From the NCBI RefSeq assembly GCF_001269425.1, contig NZ_CP011787.1, positions 568,673-632,672 on the forward strand: a stretch of 64,000 nucleotides of DNA, in the 5' to 3' direction. Shown here one piece after another: positions 56,574 through 64,000 of the stretch. The DNA comes from Candidatus Palibaumannia cicadellinicola (GTDB lineage: Bacteria > Pseudomonadota > Gammaproteobacteria > Enterobacterales > Enterobacteriaceae). Below the pieces are notes generated by a model, which saw only the letters and a list, made by a program, of their open reading frames with translations, was not told the origin of the DNA and made no database searches. The translations under genes and the position numbers were made by a program. Position 1 is the stretch's first letter; every line of letters begins with the position of its first letter.

Positions 56574-57209
56574 TTAGTTTTGTTTTTTATTATAAAAAGA
56601 TTGATTCCAGTTAAAATGGAATGAAGGTGTAATTATCTCTGGTAATGGTACATCCCATCTGTCTATTGGTAAAGATATTGTAGTATAATATTGACAGTCA
56701 TGCGCTAAACCTATAATAAAACAAGATAATTTATTATTATATTGTTGTAAAGTTCTGTCATAAAAACCACCTCCCATACCAAGTCTGTTACCATAATAGT
56801 CAAAAGCCACTAAAGGAATAAATAAAATATCTATTTGTTCTAATGATAATACTTTTTTAAAATCTAATGGTGGTTCGTATAAATTTAGTCTATTTACTAC
56901 TAATGAAGTAGTAGGAGTGTAATTAATAAATAGTAGAGGTCTATTTTTCAATGGATGTAATGCTGGGAGATAAACTTTTTTGTTTTTATTCCATAGCATA
57001 TTTATTAAATAATTAGTATTAATTTCACCATCAAAAGATATAAATATTGCGAAGTTATTTGCTTCTTTAATTCTTTTGTCTTGCCCAATAATATTGGCAA
57101 CTCTTTTTGCAGCTTCATCTTGTTGTGTCATTGTCAATGACAGACGTTGTAAACGCGCATGTTTTCTAATTTTTTGCTTTAGTAAGAAGTTGTGATTCTT
57201 ATCAGTCAT
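56574..57209 (-). CDS. ygfA: 5-formyltetrahydrofolate cyclo-ligase
   Basis: Converts 5-formyl-THF to 5,10-methenyl-THF with ATP, returning it to one-carbon metabolism. 211 residues. Conserved N-terminal basic helix, FDGEINTNYLI, and the C-terminal signature FDYYGNRLGMGGGFYDRTLQ (about 148-167). Also called fau. In E. coli the 6S RNA gene ssrS and zapA lie upstream; here ssrS is not visible and zapA is a relic. Confidence 0.93.
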   Translation of the reverse strand: MTDKNHNFLLKQKIRKHARLQRLSLTMTQQDEAAKRVANIIGQDKRIKEANNFAIFISFDGEINTNYLINMLWNKNKKVYLPALHPLKNRPLLFINYTPTTSLVVNRLNLYEPPLDFKKVLSLEQIDILFIPLVAFDYYGNRLGMGGGFYDRTLQQYNNKLSCFIIGLAHDCQYYTTISLPIDRWDVPLPEIITPSFHFNWNQSFYNKKQN

Positions 57210-57299
57210 TTATATTTATGTTAATGCTGGCTCAATTGTTTGTTTTACCACGTTAATACTTTTTTATATTTGTATAATTAAATGATTAGTTTTTTTTTC

Positions 57300-57493
57300 T
57301 TGTATTAGTTTATTCATAATATGAAGTGCCACACTAAAAATTAGTTTTTATATATTTGTGACTTTAATTTTAATTGTGATATTTTATAATTGCTTATTTA
57401 TATATTTTACTGCTTGCATTAACGATTCCTGTTGTTAGACAATAAAATTAAATTAAAATTATTAATTTTAATTTATACTGGTTGTGCGGACAT
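57300..57493 (-). pseudogene. zapA: Relic of zapA (Z-ring accessory protein)
   Basis: From ATG 57493 on the minus strand the frame reads MSAQPV, then a stop, then IKINNFNLILLSNNRNR, aligning with the E. coli ZapA start MSAQPVDIQIFGRSLRVNC without gaps. A stop occurs at codon 7 and more follow; the rest fades by about 57300. Position upstream of ygfA matches E. coli zapA-ssrS-ygfA. It contains a 13-bp AT-only perfect inverted repeat (57449-57475). Confidence 0.75.
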
Positions 57494-57648
57494 GTTAGTT
57501 TTTTGTATTTTTCCCACGTTAACTATAATCATGGTAACATATGCATATTAAAATAACCCATATAATGGAGCTAATTTAAGAAAAATATTATCAAGCTTTA
57601 ATTTAAAAAAATTTATTTTACTACTACTTGTTGATAATGTTTATAATT
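57494..57648. other. Gap upstream of ubiH (ygfB-pepP position)
   Basis: E. coli has ygfB and pepP here on the plus strand. No footprint of either was readable; only AT-rich sequence and the likely ubiH leader. Confidence 0.5.
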
Positions 57649-58821
57649 ATGACAGTCACTATTATAGGTTGTGGGTTGACTGGTGCTACGCTAGCACTAG
57701 CTCTTTCGAAATTAACTAAAGGAAATATTACTATTAATGTAATAGAAGCAGTCATGCCTGCTCTAGATAGTAGTTTTAGTAGTAGTTTGAGTGATCGCTA
57801 TATCGCTATTACATATAGTACGTGTTGTGAATTAAAATCTATTGGAATTTGGTCAGTATTAGCATCATATGCTACTGCTATTACCTACGTAGAAGTCAGT
57901 AATAGTGGTACTTGTAGTAAAGTAGGTATTAATGCAGCCGACTACTATTTACCAGTACTAGGTTATGTTATTAATATTAATCATGCTAAAAAAAAATTAT
58001 TTAATTTACTACAATTATCCACTGGGGTCAAAATATATTGTCCAGCTGTATTAAAGAATATTAATCGTAATAATCAGAATACTATTCTGACACTTGATAA
58101 TGGTCAGCAATTAATTTCCCAACTTATGGTTGCAGCTGATGGTACTTTATCTAAATTAGCTGTGATGAGTGGTATTCGTTGGAATACTATCAATTATAAG
58201 CAGATTGCTGTTATAGCAGATGTAAGTACATCTTTACACCATAGAGGCTATGCATTCGAAATGTTTTCTATAAACAATGGTTCGTTAGCACTATTACCAA
58301 TACAAGGAGGTAATAGCTCTTTAATATGGTGTCTTCCTGATAAATTTAAAACAGAAATATATAGTTGGAATAATATAAAATTTTGTCAGGTATTACAAAA
58401 AAAATTTGGGTGGCGTTTAGGAAAGATTAATGATGTTAGAGCGAGACAATATTATAATCTAAAGTTATGTTATGCTGAACGTCATATTACTCATCGTGTA
58501 GCACTAATAGGAAATGCAGCACAAACCTTACATCCTATTCTAGGTCAAGGTTTTAACCTTGGTCTTAGAGATGTAATAACACTAGCAGAAATTTTAAATA
58601 ATGCATTAGTACAAGGCGATGATATAGGAAGTTATGCTGTATTAGTACGTTATCAGCAACGCCGTCTGCTAGATCAAAAAAAAATTATTTGTATAACAGA
58701 TGGATTAGTTAAATTATTGACTAATAAAAATAATATTATCAGATTAGGACTTAACTTAGGGCTATTTGCTTTTGCTAATATCCCATGTTTACGTAATATA
58801 TTAGTAAGACAAATATTATAA
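57649..58821 (+). CDS. ubiH: 2-octaprenyl-6-methoxyphenol hydroxylase
   Basis: FAD monooxygenase of aerobic ubiquinone synthesis. Started at the Met at 57649 (MTVTIIGCGLTGATLALAL) it has 390 residues (392 in E. coli); seven codons upstream are not conserved. FAD motif near the N-terminus, DGTLSKLA block (about 169-176), and GNAAQTLHPILGQGFNLGLRD near 292-312. Followed 23 bp later by ubiI. Confidence 0.95.
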   Translation: MTVTIIGCGLTGATLALALSKLTKGNITINVIEAVMPALDSSFSSSLSDRYIAITYSTCCELKSIGIWSVLASYATAITYVEVSNSGTCSKVGINAADYYLPVLGYVININHAKKKLFNLLQLSTGVKIYCPAVLKNINRNNQNTILTLDNGQQLISQLMVAADGTLSKLAVMSGIRWNTINYKQIAVIADVSTSLHHRGYAFEMFSINNGSLALLPIQGGNSSLIWCLPDKFKTEIYSWNNIKFCQVLQKKFGWRLGKINDVRARQYYNLKLCYAERHITHRVALIGNAAQTLHPILGQGFNLGLRDVITLAEILNNALVQGDDIGSYAVLVRYQQRRLLDQKKIICITDGLVKLLTNKNNIIRLGLNLGLFAFANIPCLRNILVRQIL

Positions 58822-58844
58822 TAATAGTTAATATAAAATAATTT

Positions 58845-60062
58845 ATGCAAATACACAAATTTGATCTAGTAATAAATGGTGGTGGTATAGTTGGTCTTGC
58901 ATTAGCTTGCGGAGCAATAAAAAATAATTTAAGAACATTAGTTATTGAGCAGAAAGAATTTTTTACATCATTACATAGTAGTAAGATTAGAGTATCAGCT
59001 ATTAATACAGCTAGTAGCCTATTACTAAAGTATTTGCAAGTATGGAATGACCTTTTATCTAAAGGTGCTAATCCTTATCACCAAATAGAAGTTTGGGATA
59101 AAGATAGTTTTGGAAAAATTACCTTTGATTGCGGTAATGTAGGTTATCAACAGTTAGGTTATATTATCGAAAATAATGTAATTAAGCAAGCAATGTTAGA
59201 TAACATTAGCAAAATGAATCATTGCAAATTATTAACTTCAGCTTCATTACGTGATATAGTCTGGGGTAACAAAGAAGTATTAATGACTCTAGATAATGAT
59301 CAAAAAATTACTTCTAAATTAGTAGTAGCAGCTGATGGTGCTAATTCTTGGCTACGAAATTACGCAGATATTCCACTTACATTTTGGGATCAAAAACATT
59401 CTGCATTATTAGCTACTATTAGTACAGAACTACCGCATGAAGGTATTGCGCGACAAATATTTCATGGTAATGGTGTTCTAGCATTACTACCTTTAGTAGA
59501 TAAACATCTAAATGCTATTGTTTGGTCTATGAATTCAGATTTAGCACAACAGCTGTTAGTAACCTCTGAAGTAAATTTTAATGCAATATTAGCTAAATCT
59601 TATGACTTAGCTTTAGGTTTATGTACCCTTAAGGATGAACGTAATATTGTACCTATTAGGGCAAGTTATGCACGTAATTTTGTTGCTAATAGATTAGTAC
59701 TAATTGGTGATGCAGCTCATACGATGCATCCACTAGCAGGGCAGGGAGTTAATCTAGGATTAATGGATACAGCTGAATTATTAAGCCAAATTAATCAGTT
59801 GAATAAAGTTGGTAAAGATATTGGTAGCTACTTGTCTTTGCGACGTTACGAACGTAATCGTAAGTATAAAGTTGCGCAGATGCTAACTGGCATACAAGTT
59901 GTGAGGGGGTTATTTGATGGAAATAATCCATTTAAAAAATTATTACGTGGTATTGGTTTACAACTAGTGGATACTAGTCCTAGTATTAAGCAGTTATTTA
60001 TTAATAAGGCTATGGGTTTAAATGATATGCCTTCTTGGCTATTATTTAATGATGTTAGTTAA
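58845..60062 (+). CDS. ubiI: 2-octaprenylphenol hydroxylase UbiI (VisC)
   Basis: C5-hydroxylase in ubiquinone synthesis and paralogue of UbiH. 405 residues (400 in E. coli). NGGGIVGLALACG (FAD, about 11-23), RVSAINTAS, VWDKDSFGKITFD, ADGANSWLRNYADIPLTFWD, GDAAHTMHPLAGQGVNLGLMD (about 285-305). Same order ubiH-ubiI as E. coli; the following gcvTHP genes are absent. Confidence 0.96.
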   Translation: MQIHKFDLVINGGGIVGLALACGAIKNNLRTLVIEQKEFFTSLHSSKIRVSAINTASSLLLKYLQVWNDLLSKGANPYHQIEVWDKDSFGKITFDCGNVGYQQLGYIIENNVIKQAMLDNISKMNHCKLLTSASLRDIVWGNKEVLMTLDNDQKITSKLVVAADGANSWLRNYADIPLTFWDQKHSALLATISTELPHEGIARQIFHGNGVLALLPLVDKHLNAIVWSMNSDLAQQLLVTSEVNFNAILAKSYDLALGLCTLKDERNIVPIRASYARNFVANRLVLIGDAAHTMHPLAGQGVNLGLMDTAELLSQINQLNKVGKDIGSYLSLRRYERNRKYKVAQMLTGIQVVRGLFDGNNPFKKLLRGIGLQLVDTSPSIKQLFINKAMGLNDMPSWLLFNDVS

Positions 60063-60094
60063 CTATTGATAGCTAAAACTAAGGTAAATAAATG

Positions 60095-60660
60095 TACCAA
60101 AATTTCTATAATATGCTTAGTACATACACGTGTACTAGTAAAAAGTAAAAAATGTTGAACAAATAAATAATAACATTATTAGTCCATTAAGTGTCTACAT
60201 TTTCTGAGTACAGAACGAACTGCAACCTAACTGTAGTAATTTTCGACCCTTATAAAATATTTTATTATGTTCATTTTTAGCTATTGAAAAACCTAATAAT
60301 ACCGCTGCTTCAGGTATATTAAATGTAATAATAGAAACTAATTGTAATAGTTAGTTTGTTATGCTAAAGATTTAATTATCATATAATAATTTTGTAAAGT
60401 TTTTAGATACAATCAAATAATATAAAACTATAAATAGAATTTTATTTCTAGTAGCAACTACACTAATTATATATTTTTGCGCATAGTAAACCAATTATTA
60501 ATCTATCAATATGTACATCACTCAGTACTGATTGTAGTTGTGTATCTACACAATTAGCACTAATTTTGTGCAGTACCCAGCAATTATTTTTTGCTACTCA
60601 GCATGTACTTAATGATTTTATATAATTACCTAAAGCTGAAAATCTAAAATTTTTATAATA
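60095..60660 (-). pseudogene. thiD: Relic of thiD (HMP-phosphate kinase)
   Basis: The gap between ubiI and guaA carries a minus-strand ThiD footprint in order. FSALGNYIKSLSTC (from 60642) compares with FSALGAYGCSVITA. QLQSVLSDVHID (60540-60505) compares with QLDSVFSDVRID. VSIITFNIPEAAVLLG (60338-60291) compares with VSLITPNLPEAAALLD. KGRKLLQLGC compares with QGRSLLAMGC. Frame changes and stops (for example TAG at 60197) disable it. The ATP-binding C-terminal part is barely legible. Confidence 0.85.
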
Positions 60661-60704
60661 CTTATTAAGTACACATATTAAAGTTACTTAATCAAGTTAG
60701 TTAA

Positions 60705-62288
60705 TTATTCCCATTCAATAGTTGCAGGTGGTTTTCCAGAAATATCATATACTACACGAGAAATACCATATATTTCATTGATAATTCTATTAGAAATTTT
60801 TTCTAGTAATTCATAAGGGATATTTGCCCATTTTGCAGTCATAAAATCAATAGTTTCTACTGCACGTAATGCAATTACTCTTTCATATTTACGGTTATCA
60901 CCCATAATTCCCACTGAGTATATCGGTAAAAGAACAGCAAAAGCTTGGCTTAACTTATTGTATAAATTAGCTTCATGAAGTTCTTCGATAAAAATATAAT
61001 CTGCTTTACGTAATAAATCACAATATTCTTTTTTTACTTCTCCTAATACTCTAATTCCTAGTCCTGGTCCTGGAAAAGGATGACGATACAGCATATTATA
61101 CGGTAACCCTAGTTCTATACCTATTTTACGCACCTCATCTTTAAATAGTTCTTTTATAGGTTCTATGAGTTTCAGTTTTAGTTTGTTTGGTAATCCACCA
61201 ACATTGTGATGTGATTTAATTACATTAGTTTTACTTATACTTACTGTTGAAACTGAAGATTCGATAATATCAGGGTATATAGTACCTTGTGCTAACCATT
61301 TTACCGGTTTTTTTAAACTTAGTGCTTGTTCTTCGAAAATTTCAATAAAAACTCTTCCTATAGTTTTTCTTTTTATTTCTGGATCAAAAATTCCATGTAA
61401 CTCTCTTAAAAAACGATTTTCTGACTTAATAGATATTATCTTTAGACCAAAATTTTTACTAAAAATTTCTAATACTTGATTTGCCTCATTAAGGCGTAGC
61501 AAACCATTATCAATAAAAATACATGTAAGATTATCGCCTATTGCCTTATGTAACAATATAGCGGTAACGGTAGAATCTACCCCACCAGATAGTCCCAAAA
61601 TAACTTTTTCGTTACCTACTTTTTCTCTTATATAATTTATAGCATCAATTGTAATCTGCTTGGGTGTCCACAATGCTTTACAGTTGCAGATATCCAGTAC
61701 AAAATTTTTAATAATTTGTTGTCCCTGACTGGTATGAGTAACTTCAGGATGAAATTGAACCCCGTAAATAAGTTTGTCTTCGTTAGCAATAATAGCAAAT
61801 GGACAATTTTTAGTGCTAGCAATAGAAAAAAAATTTTTGGGAATAGAAGTAATATGATCAGTATGACTCATCCATACATCTAATAATAATTGACCATATT
61901 CATTTGTATAATATTTCATATTACGTACTAGTGGACTATCTTTAATTACTACTAACTTAGTAGAGCCAAATTCTCTATTTGTAATTGTTTTTTTTACCTG
62001 TCCACCGAGCTGCACAGTTATAGTTTGCATCCCATAGCAAATTCCTAATATTGGTATACCAGCCTTAAATACATACTCGGAAATACGTGGGCTATTATTA
62101 TTTGTAGTACTTTCTGGCCCCCCAGACAGAATAATACCAGATGGAGAAAATTCACGTATTTGCGCTTCAGTTATATCCCAAGATCTTATTTCAGAATATA
62201 CTCCTAATTCACGTATTCTGCGAACTAATAACTGAGAATATTGCGACCCAAAATTTATAATTAAAATGCGAGATGCATGATTATTCAT
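60705..62288 (-). CDS. guaA: GMP synthase (glutamine-hydrolysing)
   Basis: Aminates XMP to GMP. 527 residues (525 in E. coli). Class I glutaminase domain with GGPEST and nucleophile GICYGMQ (about 83-89), HPEVTHT; PP-loop SGGVDST (about 235-241); C-terminal dimerisation domain ending [13 protein letters not shown]. Operon guaB-guaA, 27-bp gap. Confidence 0.98.
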   Translation of the reverse strand: MNNHASRILIINFGSQYSQLLVRRIRELGVYSEIRSWDITEAQIREFSPSGIILSGGPESTTNNNSPRISEYVFKAGIPILGICYGMQTITVQLGGQVKKTITNREFGSTKLVVIKDSPLVRNMKYYTNEYGQLLLDVWMSHTDHITSIPKNFFSIASTKNCPFAIIANEDKLIYGVQFHPEVTHTSQGQQIIKNFVLDICNCKALWTPKQITIDAINYIREKVGNEKVILGLSGGVDSTVTAILLHKAIGDNLTCIFIDNGLLRLNEANQVLEIFSKNFGLKIISIKSENRFLRELHGIFDPEIKRKTIGRVFIEIFEEQALSLKKPVKWLAQGTIYPDIIESSVSTVSISKTNVIKSHHNVGGLPNKLKLKLIEPIKELFKDEVRKIGIELGLPYNMLYRHPFPGPGLGIRVLGEVKKEYCDLLRKADYIFIEELHEANLYNKLSQAFAVLLPIYSVGIMGDNRKYERVIALRAVETIDFMTAKWANIPYELLEKISNRIINEIYGISRVVYDISGKPPATIEWE

Positions 62289-62315
62289 GGTTAATTTTTT
62301 TGTTAGAAATCAATT

Positions 62316-63773
62316 TTATAACATACGATAGTTAGGTGGTTCTTTAGTTATATCTACATCGTGAACATGGCTTTCTTTAATTCCAGCACCACTTATACGG
62401 ACAAATTCTGCTTTTGTGCGTAATTCTTCGATAGAAGCACAACCAGTTAGTCCCATACAGGAACGTAATCCTCCCATGTGTTGATGCACTACTTCCGTTA
62501 AGCTTCCTTTGTATGCTACACGTCCTTCGATACCTTCAGGTACTAACTTATCGGTAGCATGATTAGTTTGGAAGTAGCGATAAGATGAACCTTGAGACAT
62601 AGCTCCTACTGAACCCATACCCCTGTAAGTTTTGTATGATCGTCCTTGGTATAGTTCAATATCCCCCGGTGACTCTTCTGTCCCAGCAAATAATGAGCCA
62701 ACCATAACGCAATTAGCACCAGCAGCAATCGCTTTAGCAATATCACCTGAGAAACGAATCCCCCCATCAGAAATTACTGGAATATTACTACCTTCTAGTG
62801 CTTCTACCACTTCAGCAATAGCAGTAATTTGTGGTACTCCTACCCCAGTAATGATACGTGTCGTGCATATAGAGCCAGGACCAATACCAACTTTTACTGC
62901 GTTAACTCCTGCTTCTATTAGTGCAAGTGCACCAGCACCAGTTGCAATATTTCCACCAATAATTTCTAGTTCTGGATATTTTTTACGTATTTGACGTATA
63001 CATTGTAGTACTCCTTCTGAGTGACCATGTGAAGAATCAATTAGTAGAATATCAAGTCCTACAGCAATTAAAGATTCTACTCTTTTGTAATCACCAGCAC
63101 CAACTGCTGCACCAACATATAAACGACCCTCTTGATCTTTACAAGCATTAGGTTTTTTTTCTGCTTTATGAAAATCTTTTACTGTAATCATGCCTATAAG
63201 ATTAAATTTGTTATCAACAACTAGCGCTTTTTCAACACGTTTTTCATGCATTTTCATTAAAACTACTTCGCGTAATTCTCCTTCTTTTACTGTAACTAAT
63301 CTATCTTTAGGAGTCATAAAAGTAGCTACTGGTAAAGTGAGATCAGAGACACAACGAACGTCACGATCTGTAATAATACCAACTAATTCTTTAGCATCAG
63401 TAACAACTGGATAACCAGCAAAACCATTACGAGCAGTCAGTACTTTTAATTCTAATATTGTAGTATAAGGAGTTACACATTTTGGGTGAATTAAAACACC
63501 ACTTTCATGACGTTTGACACGTTTTACTTCATCTGATTGACATTCGATAGACATATTTTTATGAATAAAACCAATGCCACCTTCTTGTGCTAAAGCAATA
63601 GCTAATCTTGATTCTGTAACTGTATCCATTGCAGCTGCAAGCATAGGAATATTTATAAAAATTTTTTTAGTTACTTGCGTAACTAAATTTACTTTTTTAG
63701 GTAGTACCTTAGAATATGCAGGAAGTAGCATAACATCGTCGAAAGTAAGTGCTTTTTTAGCAATACGTAGCAT
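62316..63773 (-). CDS. guaB: IMP dehydrogenase
   Basis: NAD-dependent oxidation of IMP to XMP, the committed step to GMP. 485 residues (488 in E. coli). [12 protein letters not shown] at the start, two CBS domains (about 95-205), catalytic loop [12 protein letters not shown] (Cys near 302), [13 protein letters not shown], and [10 protein letters not shown] flap. First gene of guaBA. Confidence 0.98.
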   Translation of the reverse strand: MLRIAKKALTFDDVMLLPAYSKVLPKKVNLVTQVTKKIFINIPMLAAAMDTVTESRLAIALAQEGGIGFIHKNMSIECQSDEVKRVKRHESGVLIHPKCVTPYTTILELKVLTARNGFAGYPVVTDAKELVGIITDRDVRCVSDLTLPVATFMTPKDRLVTVKEGELREVVLMKMHEKRVEKALVVDNKFNLIGMITVKDFHKAEKKPNACKDQEGRLYVGAAVGAGDYKRVESLIAVGLDILLIDSSHGHSEGVLQCIRQIRKKYPELEIIGGNIATGAGALALIEAGVNAVKVGIGPGSICTTRIITGVGVPQITAIAEVVEALEGSNIPVISDGGIRFSGDIAKAIAAGANCVMVGSLFAGTEESPGDIELYQGRSYKTYRGMGSVGAMSQGSSYRYFQTNHATDKLVPEGIEGRVAYKGSLTEVVHQHMGGLRSCMGLTGCASIEELRTKAEFVRISGAGIKESHVHDVDITKEPPNYRML

Positions 63774-63822
63774 AGCAAACTCTCACTAGAGTATAGGTGA
63801 AATGATCATATATTGCCATGAC

Positions 63823-63828
63823 ATTATA
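63823..63828 (-). promoter_or_regulatory. Probable -10 box of the guaBA promoter
   Basis: Minus-strand TATAAT 50 bp before the guaB start. The -35 region is weak and lies in an imperfect palindrome (63835-63850, GGAG...CTCC). The remaining sequence to the window end (63851-64000) is AT-rich; xseA, divergent from guaB in E. coli, is not visible. Confidence 0.45.
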
Positions 63829-64000
63829 CAGAATGGAGTCTATTGTCTCCAGCACTGTTTAATAAATTATGTTATATTTTTATACTAAAACTAGTAATTA
63901 TTGTTAGTGTATTAATATTTTTAAAAAAATTATTTTTTTACACAACTCAACTAGTTATTTAGTCATTAACTAATTTATAAAAAACTTTTCAGGTTATAAT

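Noticed and set aside
57210-57300. 6S RNA (ssrS) upstream of ygfA
   Set aside because: The space left between ygfA and the zapA relic is about 90 bp, too short for 6S RNA, and no conserved bubble is visible.
57449-57475. 13-bp perfect inverted repeat made almost only of A and T
   Set aside because: Low-complexity AT sequence inside the zapA relic; expected by chance in such DNA.
60195-60350. Minus-strand open stretch with FNIPEAAVLLGF, first taken as an unknown gene
   Set aside because: It is the central block of ThiD; flanking blocks in other frames show it is a relic.

Overview
The window looks like the chromosome of a gamma-proteobacterial insect endosymbiont from the Enterobacterales that has undergone genome reduction. 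The DNA is strongly AT-rich. Almost every gene has an obvious E. coli orthologue, and gene order follows E. coli blocks with interior members deleted. No phage, IS element, integrase, CRISPR array or restriction system was seen. Riboflavin, folate, ubiquinone and NAD genes are kept beside many relics of dispensable genes. That profile best fits a sharpshooter/leafhopper symbiont of the 'Candidatus Baumannia' type, but this is an inference from gene content, not from a database search.

Layout. 1-5.2 kb: 3' part of epmB, groEL-groES (minus) with a heat-shock promoter, aspA, tRNA-Phe, 4.5S RNA and a 2-Cys peroxiredoxin. 5.3-11.9 kb: a fused queA/tgt relic, yajC-secD-secF, ribD-ribH-nusB, a thiL stub and pgpA. 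11.9-12.9 kb: a gene-free kilobase with a minus-strand terminator. 12.9-17.3 kb: ppa, proS, tRNA-Leu(CAA), nadK and grpE. 17.4-23.8 kb: an ung relic, nadB, tRNA-Ile2 and the macromolecular-synthesis operon rpsU-dnaG-rpoD. 23.9-31.8 kb: tsaD, folB, uppP, cca, ubiK, ribB, plsC, radA and holD. 31.8-42.7 kb: deaD, then the nusA-infB-rbfA-truB-rpsO-pnp operon behind tRNA-fMet. 42.8-53.4 kb: tRNA-Leu(GAG), secG, glmM, folP, ftsH, rlmE, greA, a dacB pseudogene, obgE, rpmA, rplU and ispB. 53.5-64 kb: pgk, fbaA, rpiA, a 5-formyl-THF cyclo-ligase, a zapA relic, ubiH, ubiI, a thiD relic, guaA and guaB.

How the genes fit together. The kept core covers transcription (rpoD, nusA, nusB, greA), translation and ribosome assembly, protein export (SecDF-YajC, SecG, 4.5S RNA), proteostasis (GroESL, GrpE, FtsH), lower glycolysis and the pentose-phosphate entry (pgk, fbaA, rpiA), purine synthesis, and host-relevant cofactors (riboflavin, folate, ubiquinone, NAD). 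The relics are consistent: the thiamine pathway is broken at thiD and thiL, queuosine at queA and tgt, base-excision repair of uracil at ung, and accessory septum/wall functions at zapA and dacB.

I found no undescribed multi-gene system. The most notable signals are a secG frame broken exactly at a run of nine T (a candidate for rescue by slippage), readable protein footprints in gaps that would otherwise be called non-coding (queA-tgt, ung, thiD, zapA, thiL, rimP), a CCA-adding enzyme whose HD phosphohydrolase residues are gone, a dihydropteroate synthase with substitutions at normally invariant sites, and several long perfect hairpins or repeats in leaders and gaps. Family comparisons are from memory and need alignment to confirm.
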